Source: Pseudosulfitobacter sp. DSM 107133 (GTDB lineage: Bacteria > Pseudomonadota > Alphaproteobacteria > Rhodobacterales > Rhodobacteraceae). Taken from it: DNA of 64,000 nt. The stretch spans positions 124,001 through 188,000 of the forward strand of contig NZ_CP085154.1 in the NCBI RefSeq assembly GCF_022788695.1, read 5' to 3'. This document shows positions 54,169-63,758 of this stretch, one piece after another (the first letter of the stretch is position 1; each line of letters starts with the position of its first letter). The notes under the pieces were generated by a model. It made no database searches. It had not been told where the DNA came from and saw nothing but the letters and a program-made list of their open reading frames with translations. A program made the position numbers and the translations under genes.

Positions 54169-54410
54169 TAACCAAATCGGCGATTCGGGGCAATGTAAAT
54201 GTTACCGATCATGTCACTCTTTCGGAAATTTGTAACGTATTGAGGTAAAGCATGACCGCTGTGATGCTGGATGTGTCCAAAACGGCAGTTCCATAGGGAG
54301 GATGCGCGCGGAATTGGGGGTAAACGCACATGCACAGTCTCAGCCGACCGCGCTGCAAAACGGCGCGCGAATGCGCGACGATCAGAGAGGGTGGGACTGT
54401 CAGGGGAAAG

Positions 54411-54496
<86 letters not shown>

Positions 54497-54690
54497 ACGG
54501 GTGGTGTCGCGTCGTTTAGGCAAGCTGGCGGGGGGTGTCAAACAGATTCTCGTCAGAATTTCACGTTCGGGTCGGAAGTTTTTGCAAATTTTGCCCGGAG
54601 ACAGCGAAACCGTGCCAAATTGCCGTCTTGTCTGGCGCGGGTCCGCCCGTTAGACCCGAATGCAACGAATTGCCCCAAGGAGCTTTTGCG

Positions 54691-55671
54691 ATGTCCAAGC
54701 TGGTCACTATCTACGGCGGGTCCGGATTTGTCGGGCGTTATATTGCGCGCCGGATGGCCAAGGCGGGTTGGCGCGTGCGCGTCGCCGTGCGTCGCCCGAA
54801 CGAAGCGATCTTTGTAAAGCCTTACGGGGTGGTCGGTCAGGTCGAGCCGGTGCTGTGCAACATTCGGGATGATGCCTCGGTGGCAGAAGTCATGAGGGGT
54901 GCCGATGCGGTGATCAACTGTGTTGGTCTGCTGGCAGAGAATGGCAAGAATACCTTTGAAAGCGTTCAGGCCGACGGCGCGTCCCGCGTGGCACGGATTG
55001 CGGCGCAGCAGGGTGTTGCCAAGATGGTGCATATCTCGGCCATCGGTGCCGATGCAGAGGCAGGCAGCGATTACGCCCGCACCAAGGCCGAAGGCGAGGC
55101 GGGTGTGCTGGAGCATATGCCGCAGGCGGTTATCTTGCGTCCGTCAATTGTTTTCGGTCCCGAGGATACGTTTTTTAACCGCTTTGCGGGTATGACCCGT
55201 TTGGGGCCGGTCCTGCCCGTGGTGGGGGCCGACACCAAATTCCAGCCGGTCTATGTCGAGGATGTCGCCCGCGCCGCCGAGGCTGCCGTGACCCGCGCCG
55301 ATGTGGCTGGTGTGTACGAACTGGGCGGGCCGGATGTGGAAACCTTTCGCGCGCTGATGGGGCAAATGCTTGCCGTTGTCCGCCGTCGCCGTCTGGTGCT
55401 GAACATCCCGTTTGGCATTGCGCGCATCGTCGCGTTCTTTGCGGAACTGGGGCAGACGCTTTCGCTGGGTATCGTCAAGGCGCCGATCACGGCCGATCAG
55501 GTTAAGAACCTGCGTCATGACAACGTGGTCAGCGACGGCGCACGCGGTCTTGCTGATCTTGGGATTGACCCTGTTGCGATGGAATCGGTGTTGCCCGACT
55601 ATTTGTGGCGTTTCCGCCCGTCGGGTCAGTACGATGCAATCAAGGAAAGCGCGAAGAACCTGCGCGCTTAA
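54691..55671 (+). CDS. NAD(P)-binding protein of the NDUFA9 (complex I 39-kDa) family
   Basis: A 326-residue atypical short-chain dehydrogenase. The NAD(P) loop is VTIYGGSGFVGRYIARRM, followed by INCVGLLAENGKNTFESVQ, VHISAIGADAEAGSDYARTKAEGE and LRPSIVFGPEDTFFNRFA, all features of NDUFA9-like proteins in alphaproteobacteria and mitochondria. It is probably an accessory or assembly protein of NADH dehydrogenase. The ATG at 54691 with an AAGGAG site is chosen. Its stop overlaps that of the convergent uppP by 4 bases. Confidence 0.9.
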   Translation: MSKLVTIYGGSGFVGRYIARRMAKAGWRVRVAVRRPNEAIFVKPYGVVGQVEPVLCNIRDDASVAEVMRGADAVINCVGLLAENGKNTFESVQADGASRVARIAAQQGVAKMVHISAIGADAEAGSDYARTKAEGEAGVLEHMPQAVILRPSIVFGPEDTFFNRFAGMTRLGPVLPVVGADTKFQPVYVEDVARAAEAAVTRADVAGVYELGGPDVETFRALMGQMLAVVRRRRLVLNIPFGIARIVAFFAELGQTLSLGIVKAPITADQVKNLRHDNVVSDGARGLADLGIDPVAMESVLPDYLWRFRPSGQYDAIKESAKNLRA

Positions 55672-56471
55672 CTATACGCCCACCACAGCAGGAACAGCCC
55701 GAGCACTGCGCGGTAGATAACGTAGGGTGTGAAGTCGACGCTTTTCAGCAGGCGCATCATCAGCTTCAGCGCCAGCAGGGCAGCACCAAAGGCAAAGGCG
55801 GCTGCGATGCCGCCGTCGCGGGCCAGTGCCCAGTCTGCATGACCCACTACATCGGCACTCAAAAGCACGCCGGACGCGATAATTGTCGGGATCGACATCA
55901 GCATCGACAGGGTCGCGGCAGATTCGCGGTCATACCCCAGTTTGCGTGCTGCGGTGATAGTGATGCCCGAGCGCGATGTGCCGGGAACCAGCGCGATCAC
56001 CTGCGCCAGGCCCATGGCAACGGCGTCAGACAAGGTCCAGTCTTCTTTGGTCTTGGTCGTCGTGCCGGTGCGATCCGCCCAATACAGCACAATGCCAAAG
56101 CCCAGCATCGTCCATCCAATGACGGCAACCGACCGCAGCGCCTCGTCAAGGCCCGTCAGTTTGATAACCAGGCCCGCGATCATGACCGGAATGGTCGAGA
56201 TAATCAGGAAAAAGGCGAGAGTCGCGCCGGGGGTGTCTACCTTGCCGCGCGCCAACCGGCCCAGGCCAATCAGGGCGCTGCGGACATCGGCCCAGAAATA
56301 CAGGATGACTGCCAGCAAAGTGCCCACATGCACCGCAACATCAATCGCCAGGCCCTGATCGTCAGCGCCGGTCAGCGCCGGTAGCAAGATCAGGTGGCCA
56401 GAACTGCTGATGGGAAGGAATTCGGTGATGCCCTGAATGATGGCCGCGATCAGCAGATAATACAATGACAT
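55668..56471 (-). CDS. uppP: undecaprenyl-diphosphatase
   Basis: A 267-residue membrane enzyme with about eight hydrophobic spans. The active-site motifs are EFLPISSSGH near the N terminus and LVPGTSRSGIT in the second half. It recycles the lipid carrier undecaprenyl diphosphate for peptidoglycan and polysaccharide synthesis and confers some bacitracin resistance. The start at 56471 (MSLYYLL) is preferred; the longer frame adds 16 residues not seen in the family. Confidence 0.94.
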   Translation of the reverse strand: MSLYYLLIAAIIQGITEFLPISSSGHLILLPALTGADDQGLAIDVAVHVGTLLAVILYFWADVRSALIGLGRLARGKVDTPGATLAFFLIISTIPVMIAGLVIKLTGLDEALRSVAVIGWTMLGFGIVLYWADRTGTTTKTKEDWTLSDAVAMGLAQVIALVPGTSRSGITITAARKLGYDRESAATLSMLMSIPTIIASGVLLSADVVGHADWALARDGGIAAAFAFGAALLALKLMMRLLKSVDFTPYVIYRAVLGLFLLWWAYS

Positions 56472-56534
56472 GGTTGCCCCCAATGGTCCGCTGATGCTGG
56501 TTAGATTCTCGCGAATCAAATTGAAAGCGCCAAT

Positions 56535-56555
56535 ATATGTCCGATTCGGACATAT
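56535..56555. promoter_or_regulatory. 21-bp operator-like palindrome between uppP and gltD
   Basis: ATATGTCCG and CGGACATAT form perfect 9-bp arms around ATT. It lies 64 bp before the uppP start and 134 bp before gltD in a 217-bp divergent gap that is unusually A/T-rich. The size and symmetry fit a homodimeric regulator. Which regulator and which gene are unknown. Confidence 0.5.
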
Positions 56556-56688
56556 TAATGAGTGGATTTTGTAAAATTGCGCAGTGGGGGAGTGAAAAAG
56601 ATTAATATAGGCCAGTATTGCTGCCTTTTAATATGCGCACGGTTCAAGTATCAGGCGCGCAGAGGACCCCAAGCAAGGTAGGTAATCC

Positions 56689-58128
56689 ATGGCCAAGCAG
56701 CCGATGCTGAAATTCGTATCCGTCGAGCGGGACATGCCGCAAAAGCGTGAAGCCCAAGAGCGCCGCGAGGATTTCAATGAAATCTATGCCGAATTTGCGC
56801 AGGCCAAGGCCAAGGAGCAGTCCAGCCGGTGCAGCCAGTGCGGCGTGCCCTATTGTCAGACCCATTGCCCGTTGCACAACAACATCCCCGACTGGCTGCG
56901 CATGACAGCCGAGGGTCGTTTGAAAGAAGCCTACGAGATGTCGCAGGCCACCAACACCTTCCCGGAGATTTGTGGCCGCATCTGCCCGCAGGATCGTCTG
57001 TGCGAAGGCAACTGCGTGATCGAACAATCGGGCCACGGCACCGTCACTATTGGTGCAGTCGAAAAATACATTACCGACACTGCGTGGGACGAAGGCTGGG
57101 TTCTGCCGATCAAACCATCGACCGAGCGCGCCGAAAGCGTTGGCATCATCGGCGCGGGCCCCGGCGGCCTGGCCGCTGCGGACGTGCTGCGCCGGGCCGG
57201 TGTGCAGGTCACGGTCTATGACCGCTACGACCGTGCAGGCGGATTGCTGACCTATGGCATTCCCGGTTTCAAGCTGGAAAAAGACGTGGTCATGCGCCGC
57301 AACGATCAACTGGCGCAGGGCGGGGTGGCATTCGAACTGAATTGCAACGTGGGCGAAGACATCAGCTTTGCCGATCTGCGGGCGAAACATGACGCGATCA
57401 TTATCGCCACGGGCGTCTACAAAAGCCGCGATCTGACCGCGCCCAACAGCACCTCCAAGGGCGTGGTGCGTGCGATTGATTTCCTGACCGCCAGCAACCG
57501 CAAGAGCTTTGGCGACGATGTGCCTGAGTTTGACAGCGGCGAACTGAACGCGAAAGGCAAGCGTATTGTCGTGATCGGCGGCGGCGACACCGCAATGGAC
57601 TGCGTCCGCACCTCGATCCGTCAGGGGGCCACTTCGGTCAAATGTCTGTATCGCCGCGACCGTGCCAACATGCCGGGCAGCCAGCGTGAAGTGCAGAACG
57701 CCGAGGAAGAAGGCGTGGTGTTCGAATGGCTGAGCGCGCCCAAGGGCTTTACCGAAAAGGACGGCAACGTCACCGGTGTCATGGTGCAAAAGATGCGTCT
57801 GGGCGCTGCTGATGCCACAGGCCGTCAATCGCCCGAGATCATCGAAGGCGCGGATTACGTCGAAGACGCGGACATCGTTATCATGGCGCTGGGCTTCGAG
57901 CCCGAAGCCCTGCCGACGCTGTGGGACCTGCCCGACCTGGAAGTGACCCGCTGGGGCACTGTCATGGCCGAATTCACCACCGGCAAGACCGCGATGGATG
58001 GCGTCTATGCGGTTGGTGACATCGTGCGCGGCGCGTCGCTGGTGGTTTGGGCCATTCGTGACGGACGCGACTGCGCCAACGCCATTCTGGAGCAGTTGGC
58101 TGCGCCGCAACAGGTTGCAGCAGAGTAG
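56689..58128 (+). CDS. gltD: glutamate synthase small subunit
   Basis: A 479-residue NADPH-oxidising subunit that feeds electrons to GltB. The N terminus carries the 4Fe-4S Cys motifs (CSQCGVPYCQTHCPL and CGRICPQDRLCEGNC). Then come the FAD site (GIIGAGPGGLAAADVL) and the NADPH site (VVIGGGDTAMDCVRTS), ending with the FAD-closing GVYAVGDIVRGASLV. gltB follows after an intervening GFA-family gene, so the three likely form an operon. Confidence 0.96.
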   Translation: MAKQPMLKFVSVERDMPQKREAQERREDFNEIYAEFAQAKAKEQSSRCSQCGVPYCQTHCPLHNNIPDWLRMTAEGRLKEAYEMSQATNTFPEICGRICPQDRLCEGNCVIEQSGHGTVTIGAVEKYITDTAWDEGWVLPIKPSTERAESVGIIGAGPGGLAAADVLRRAGVQVTVYDRYDRAGGLLTYGIPGFKLEKDVVMRRNDQLAQGGVAFELNCNVGEDISFADLRAKHDAIIIATGVYKSRDLTAPNSTSKGVVRAIDFLTASNRKSFGDDVPEFDSGELNAKGKRIVVIGGGDTAMDCVRTSIRQGATSVKCLYRRDRANMPGSQREVQNAEEEGVVFEWLSAPKGFTEKDGNVTGVMVQKMRLGAADATGRQSPEIIEGADYVEDADIVIMALGFEPEALPTLWDLPDLEVTRWGTVMAEFTTGKTAMDGVYAVGDIVRGASLVVWAIRDGRDCANAILEQLAAPQQVAAE

Positions 58129-58175
58129 GCACAGGGCCGTCACGACCGGCGGCCTTTACCCAGGCGAGACAGGAC

Positions 58176-58616
58176 ATGACTCAGACACAGGCCGATCAGA
58201 TCAAGGGGCACTGCCTTTGCGGTGCGGTGACGGTGAATGCGACCGTGACCGATCCCGTGCTGCGGGCCTGCCATTGTGACATGTGCCGCGCCCACACCAG
58301 CGGCATGTTCGTGTCGTTGACCACCGACGCGGGCAGCCTGCGCTTTGATGGCCCCGTGACGACATATGCCTCGTCCGACTGGTCCAATCGCGGCTTTTGC
58401 GCGACCTGCGGGTCGACACTGTTTTACGAGATTCCCGCTGCCGGTGAACGCAATGTCGCGGCGGGACTGTTCAAGAATGCGGCAAACGCGCCGCTGGTAC
58501 TGGAATTTTTTGCGGACATGTGTCCGCAGGGCTATGCGCTGGCCGGCGATCATCGTCGACTGAGCACGCCTCAGACAATCGCGATGTTCGCGCCCGTAGA
58601 AGGAGACGACCAATGA
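58176..58616 (+). CDS. GFA/CENP-V family zinc-binding protein
   Basis: A 146-residue protein of the glutathione-dependent formaldehyde-activating (GFA) fold. The zinc ligands appear as GHCLCGAVT, CHCDMCRAHTSG and FCATCGSTLFYE. Many members have no proven formaldehyde activity, so only the fold is claimed. It sits between gltD (47 bp before) and gltB (4-bp ATGA overlap), an unusual place for it; its expression must be tied to glutamate synthase. Confidence 0.85.
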   Translation: MTQTQADQIKGHCLCGAVTVNATVTDPVLRACHCDMCRAHTSGMFVSLTTDAGSLRFDGPVTTYASSDWSNRGFCATCGSTLFYEIPAAGERNVAAGLFKNAANAPLVLEFFADMCPQGYALAGDHRRLSTPQTIAMFAPVEGDDQ

Positions 58617-61600
58617 CCAAATATGATGCAGACTGGGTCCGGGCCGAGGAAGCCAAACGCAAATACATGGCCGAAAACGGCCTGTATACCGAGGAAGAAG
58701 AGCATTCGTCCTGCGGCGTCGGCCTCGTGGTCAACATTGATGGCTCAAAAAGCCGTGCTGTTGTTGAAAACGGTATCGCCGCGCTGAAAGCGATCTGGCA
58801 CCGTGGTGCGGTTGATGCCGACGGTAAAACCGGCGACGGCGCAGGCATTCATGTGCAAATTCCGGTGCCGTTCTTCTATGACCAGATCGAACGCACCGGC
58901 CACCGCCCGCGCAAGGACCAGCTGATTGCCGTCGGTCAGGTTTTTCTGCCGCGTACCAACTTTGCCGCGCAGGAAACCTGCCGCACAATCGTCGAATCCG
59001 AAGTGCTGCGCATGGGCTATAACATCTATGGCTGGCGCCACGTTCCGGTGAACATCGCCTGTCTGGGTGAAAAGGCCAACGCGACCCGCCCCGAAATCGA
59101 GCAGATTCTGATTTCGAACAGCAAGGGCGTGGACGAAGAGACCTTTGAGCGCGAGCTGTATGTGATCCGCCGTCGCATCGAAAAAGCCGCGCTGGCCGCG
59201 CAGGCGCCGCAGCTGTATATCGCGTCGCTGTCGTGCCGCAGCATCATCTACAAGGGTATGATGCTGGCCGAACAGGTTGCCGAATTCTACCCCGACCTGA
59301 TGGACGAACGCTTTGAAAGCGCATTCGCGATCTATCACCAGCGCTATTCCACCAACACCTTCCCGCAGTGGTGGCTGGCCCAGCCGTTCCGCATGTTGGC
59401 CCACAACGGCGAGATCAACACGCTGAAGGGCAACCTGAACTGGATGAAAAGCCACGAGATCCGCATGGCATCCAGCACCTTTGGTGAAATGGCCGAAGAC
59501 ATCAAACCCATCGTGGCCAGCGGTTCGTCCGACAGCGCAGCACTGGATGCAGTGTTCGAGGTTCTGGTGCGTGCAGGGCGCAACGCGCCCATGGCGAAAA
59601 CGATGCTGGTGCCTGAATCATGGTCCAAGCAGGCGGTCGAGCTGCCGCAGGCGTGGCGCGATATGTATTCCTATTGCAACTCGGTCATCGAACCCTGGGA
59701 CGGTCCCGCCGCACTGGCGATGACCGATGGCCGCTGGGTCTGCGCCGGTCTCGACCGCAACGGTCTGCGCCCCATGCGCTATGTCGTGACCAATGACGGG
59801 ATGGTCATTGCAGGGTCCGAAGCAGGCATGGTGCCGCTGGACGAATCCCGCATCGTGCGCAAGGGCGCGCTGGGTCCGGGTCAGTTGCTGGCCGTGGACA
59901 TGACCGAAGGCAAGCTGTTCGACGACTCGCAGATCAAGGATCAGATGGCCGCCTCGCAGCCCTTTGGCGATTGGGTTGGCAAGATCAAGGAACTGGGCGA
60001 CAGCTTTGGTGCGGTGACCGAAAAGGCGCTGTTTTCGGGTGGTGAATTGCGCCGCCGTCAGATCGCCGCCGGTTTCAGTGTCGAGGATCTGGAACAGGTT
60101 CTGGCCCCGATGGCCGAAGACGGCAAAGAGGCGCTGGCCTCGATGGGCGATGATACGCCTTCTGCCGTGCTGTCGAAAATGTACCGCCCGCTCAGCCATT
60201 TCTTCCGCCAGAACTTCAGCCAGGTGACCAACCCGCCGATCGACTCGTTGCGCGAATTCCGCGTGATGAGCCTGAAAACACGGTTCGGCAACCTCAAGAA
60301 CGTGTTGGACGAAGACAGCAGCCAGACCGAGATTCTGACGCTGGACAGCCCCTTTGTCGGCAACGCGCAATGGGACGAGCTGACCACGCATTTCAACGCG
60401 AACCTGGTCGAGATCGACTGTACCTTTGTGGCGGGTGAAAACACGCTCAGCGCCGGTCTGGCCCGCATCCGCGCCGAGGCCGAGGATGCCGTGCGTTCGG
60501 GCGCCGGCCATATTGTGCTGACCGATCAGCACAGCAACGCCGACAAAGTGGCGATGCCGATGATTCTGGCAACCTCTGCTGTACACTCGCATCTGACCCG
60601 CAAGGGACTGCGCACCTTCTGTTCGCTGAACGTGCGCTGTGCCGAATGCATGGACGCGCATTATTTCGCGGTGCTGGTGGGTTGCGGCGCGACCATCGTC
60701 AACGCCTATCTGGCCGAGGATTCCATCGCCGACCGCATCGAACGCGGCCTGCTGGACGGCAACCTGACCGACGCCATCGCGCGTTACCGCGAGGCGATTG
60801 ATCAGGGTCTGCTGAAAATTCTGGCCAAGATGGGCATCAGCGTTGTGTCGTCCTATCGCGGCGGTCTGAATTTTGAGGCTGTTGGCCTGAGCCGTGCCAT
60901 GTGTGCCGAGTATTTCCCCGGCATGACCAGCCGCATCAGCGGGATCGGTGTCACCGGCATCCAGTCCAAGGTCGAAGACGTGCACGCCCGTGGCTGGCTG
61001 AGCGATGCGGTCCTGCCCATCGGCGGCTTCTACAAGGCGCGCAAATCCGGCGAGACTCACGCCTGGGAAGCCACGTCGATGCACATGCTGCAAATGGCCT
61101 GCAACCGCGCGTCGTTCGAGCTGTGGAAGCAATACAGCGCCAAGATGCGGAGCAACCCGCCAATTCACTTGCGCGACCTGCTGGACATCAAACCGCTGGG
61201 CAAGCCCGTGCCGCTGGAAGAGGTCGAAAGCATCACCTCGATCCGCAAGCGCTTCGTGACACCGGGCATGTCGCTGGGGGCCTTGTCGCCCGAGGCGCAC
61301 AAGACCCTGAACGTTGCAATGAACCGTATCGGCGCAAAATCCGACAGCGGTGAGGGTGGCGAAGATCCGGCGCACTTTGTACCCGAAGCGAACGGCGACA
61401 ACCCGTCGGCCAAGATCAAACAGGTCGCATCGGGCCGCTTTGGGGTCACTGCCGAATACCTGAACCAGTGTGAAGAGCTTGAGATCAAAGTGGCGCAGGG
61501 TGCCAAGCCCGGCGAAGGCGGCCAGCTGCCCGGCATGAAGGTCACCGACCTGATCGCGCGGCTGCGGCATTCGACCAAGGGTGTGACCCTGATCTCGCCG

Positions 61601-63142
61601 CCGCCGCACCACGATATCTATTCAATCGAAGATCTGGCGCAGCTGATCTATGACCTGAAGCAGATCAACCCGCGCTGCAAAGTCACCGTGAAACTGGTGG
61701 CGTCCAGCGGCGTCGGCACGATTGCGGCAGGCGTGGCCAAGGCCAAGGCGGACATCATCCTGATCTCGGGTCACAATGGCGGCACAGGTGCGTCGCCTGC
61801 AACTTCGATCAAATATGCCGGTCTGCCGTGGGAAATGGGCCTGACCGAGGCGCATCAGGTTCTGGCGATGAACAACTTGCGTGGCCGCGTGACCCTGCGG
61901 ACCGATGGCGGGCTGCGCACGGGGCGTGACGTTGTCATGGCTGCGATGATGGGAGCCGAGGAATACGGCATCGGCACCGCCGCATTGATCGCGATGGGCT
62001 GCATCATGGTGCGTCAGTGCCAGTCGAACACCTGCCCTGTCGGCGTGTGTACCCAGGACGAGTCGCTGCGTGGCAAGTTCACCGGCAACGCGGACAAGGT
62101 CGTGAACCTGATCACCTTCTATGCGCAAGAAGTGCGCGAGCTGCTGGCGTCGATTGGTGCGCGCAGCCTGGACGATGTGATTGGTCGCGCGGACCTGCTG
62201 GCGCAGGTGTCCCGCGGGTCGGCACATCTGGACGATCTTGACCTGAACCCGCTGTTGATCACCGTCGATGGCGCGTCGGAAATCGTCTATGACCGTGACA
62301 AGCCGCGCAACGCGGTGCTGGACACGCTGGACGCCAAGATCGTGCGCGACGCCGCGCGGTTCCTGGAAGACGGCGAGAAGATGCAGCTGTCTTATGCGGT
62401 GCAGAACACGCACCGTACCGTGGGCACACGCACTTCCAGCCATATCGTGCGCAAGTTCGGGATGCGCAATTCGTTGCAGCCCGACCACCTGACAGTGAAA
62501 CTGACCGGCTCGGCGGGTCAATCGCTGGGTGCTTTTGCGGCGCCGGGGCTAAAGCTGGAAGTGTCGGGCGACGCCAACGACTATGTCGGCAAGGGGCTGT
62601 CGGGCGGCACCATCGTGGTGCGTCCGCCGATGTCCTCGGGTATTGTTGCATCTGAAAACACCATCATCGGCAACACCGTGTTGTACGGTGCGACTGCGGG
62701 CTATCTGTTCGCAGCAGGTCGTGCCGGCGAACGGTTTGCGGTGCGCAACTCGGGCGCGTCGGTGGTGATCGAAGGCTGTGGCAGCAACGGCTGTGAATAT
62801 ATGACCGGCGGTGTTGCGGTGATTCTGGGCGATATCGGAGCCAACTTTGGCGCGGGCATGACCGGCGGCATGGCATATCTTTACAATCCTGTTGGTCAGG
62901 CTTCCGCCATGATGAATATGGAAACCCTGGTGACATGCCCCGTGACTGTCGACCATTGGCAGAACCAGCTTGAAACCCTGCTGGAACGGCATCTTGAGGA
63001 GACCGGTAGCCAGAAGGCGGCAGATATACTTCAGCATTGGGATATCGAGCAGAAGCATTTCATGCAGGTCTGCCCGAAAGAGATGCTTGTGCATCTGCCC
63101 GCGCCCTTGTCGATCGAGGAAACAGCGATCCCGGCGGAGTAA
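58613..63142 (+). CDS. gltB: glutamate synthase large subunit
   Basis: A 1509-residue proenzyme. The ATG at 58613 overlaps the GFA stop. A 33-residue propeptide precedes Cys34 (HSSCGVGLVV), the N-terminal nucleophile of the glutaminase domain after cleavage. The synthase part has FMN-binding GHNGGTGASPATS and the 3Fe-4S cysteines in CIMVRQCQSNTCPVGVC. The C-terminal GXGXG beta-helix domain closes the protein. It makes two glutamates from glutamine and 2-oxoglutarate. A short GGGGCC-TTTT-GGCCC hairpin with a weak T tract follows the stop. Confidence 0.97.
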   Translation: MTKYDADWVRAEEAKRKYMAENGLYTEEEEHSSCGVGLVVNIDGSKSRAVVENGIAALKAIWHRGAVDADGKTGDGAGIHVQIPVPFFYDQIERTGHRPRKDQLIAVGQVFLPRTNFAAQETCRTIVESEVLRMGYNIYGWRHVPVNIACLGEKANATRPEIEQILISNSKGVDEETFERELYVIRRRIEKAALAAQAPQLYIASLSCRSIIYKGMMLAEQVAEFYPDLMDERFESAFAIYHQRYSTNTFPQWWLAQPFRMLAHNGEINTLKGNLNWMKSHEIRMASSTFGEMAEDIKPIVASGSSDSAALDAVFEVLVRAGRNAPMAKTMLVPESWSKQAVELPQAWRDMYSYCNSVIEPWDGPAALAMTDGRWVCAGLDRNGLRPMRYVVTNDGMVIAGSEAGMVPLDESRIVRKGALGPGQLLAVDMTEGKLFDDSQIKDQMAASQPFGDWVGKIKELGDSFGAVTEKALFSGGELRRRQIAAGFSVEDLEQVLAPMAEDGKEALASMGDDTPSAVLSKMYRPLSHFFRQNFSQVTNPPIDSLREFRVMSLKTRFGNLKNVLDEDSSQTEILTLDSPFVGNAQWDELTTHFNANLVEIDCTFVAGENTLSAGLARIRAEAEDAVRSGAGHIVLTDQHSNADKVAMPMILATSAVHSHLTRKGLRTFCSLNVRCAECMDAHYFAVLVGCGATIVNAYLAEDSIADRIERGLLDGNLTDAIARYREAIDQGLLKILAKMGISVVSSYRGGLNFEAVGLSRAMCAEYFPGMTSRISGIGVTGIQSKVEDVHARGWLSDAVLPIGGFYKARKSGETHAWEATSMHMLQMACNRASFELWKQYSAKMRSNPPIHLRDLLDIKPLGKPVPLEEVESITSIRKRFVTPGMSLGALSPEAHKTLNVAMNRIGAKSDSGEGGEDPAHFVPEANGDNPSAKIKQVASGRFGVTAEYLNQCEELEIKVAQGAKPGEGGQLPGMKVTDLIARLRHSTKGVTLISPPPHHDIYSIEDLAQLIYDLKQINPRCKVTVKLVASSGVGTIAAGVAKAKADIILISGHNGGTGASPATSIKYAGLPWEMGLTEAHQVLAMNNLRGRVTLRTDGGLRTGRDVVMAAMMGAEEYGIGTAALIAMGCIMVRQCQSNTCPVGVCTQDESLRGKFTGNADKVVNLITFYAQEVRELLASIGARSLDDVIGRADLLAQVSRGSAHLDDLDLNPLLITVDGASEIVYDRDKPRNAVLDTLDAKIVRDAARFLEDGEKMQLSYAVQNTHRTVGTRTSSHIVRKFGMRNSLQPDHLTVKLTGSAGQSLGAFAAPGLKLEVSGDANDYVGKGLSGGTIVVRPPMSSGIVASENTIIGNTVLYGATAGYLFAAGRAGERFAVRNSGASVVIEGCGSNGCEYMTGGVAVILGDIGANFGAGMTGGMAYLYNPVGQASAMMNMETLVTCPVTVDHWQNQLETLLERHLEETGSQKAADILQHWDIEQKHFMQVCPKEMLVHLPAPLSIEETAIPAE

Positions 63143-63164
63143 TAACAGATGGGGCCTTTTGGCC

Positions 63165-63416
63165 CTATCTTTGCATCATCGCGGCACGCGCATTTCGCAT
63201 ACGTTCTGCGTTAACGCGCGAGCCGACATAGGTGTTTTCAGCAAGAATGTCGGCCACGCGGCCGACATTGGTTCCCATCTTCGCGGCAATGACATTGTCA
63301 TCGTTGCCCGTCCAGCTGAGAAGCCAGACCGTGGCAGCATCGGCATAGCTGAGCACGGCAGGTTGTGGTGTTGTTGCCAATCCGGCGCTGCCGGAGGCAC
63401 TGATTGCAGTAATCAT
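63165..63416 (-). CDS. small protein of unknown function, 83 aa
   Basis: An 83-codon frame with a GGAGACC ribosome site 7-8 bases before the ATG. The protein starts MITAISASGSAGLA, and residues about 25-70 look like a helical, helix-turn-helix-like unit (VWLLSWTGNDDNVIAAKMGT, then GRVADILAE). The end is basic (NAERMRNARAAMMQR). No function is recognised. It is convergent with gltB. It could be a small DNA-binding protein. Confidence 0.55.
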   Translation of the reverse strand: MITAISASGSAGLATTPQPAVLSYADAATVWLLSWTGNDDNVIAAKMGTNVGRVADILAENTYVGSRVNAERMRNARAAMMQR

Positions 63417-63758
63417 CCCGAGGTCTCCATGTTGCGTTGCGGGAGTTGCGCGAACGGCGCAATTGCCGTTGACTGATGTTACCACGACACAGTGCGCAAC
63501 CCGACCTCTTAACATTTTGATATTTATTAAATTTCTCTGAATTTTGCGTGTTGCGCGAAAGCTGTCTCTGGTATCTTGCGGTTGGCTTGGGTTCGGCATC
63601 CATATCTTGTGGCATTTCTTGAGAGAGTCAGCCCATCTTGGGTTTCTGAATTGGCCCAAGGGGTAAAGGAAATCTCTCGAACTTTACCCGGTTCGACTTG
63701 TTTCGTCTGTGAACAGCCAATGATTGCGAGCCCGCGAGGGGACGTCTATAGCTGTTGG
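63417..63758. other. 342-bp gap without a recognised gene
   Basis: This divergent gap separates the 83-codon gene from mtgA. It contains an inverted repeat AACGGC-N6-GCCGTT (63453-63470) 37 bp before the small gene, and an A/T-rich tract around 63510-63545 that is a likely promoter zone. No RNA gene or convincing ORF was found. Confidence 0.5.

Noticed and set aside
54618..54670. GGGTC...GACCC pair upstream of the NDUFA9-like gene as a fifth repeat copy
   Set aside because: The sequence between the arms does not match the family, there is no flanking TA arrangement, and a 5-bp match is expected by chance.
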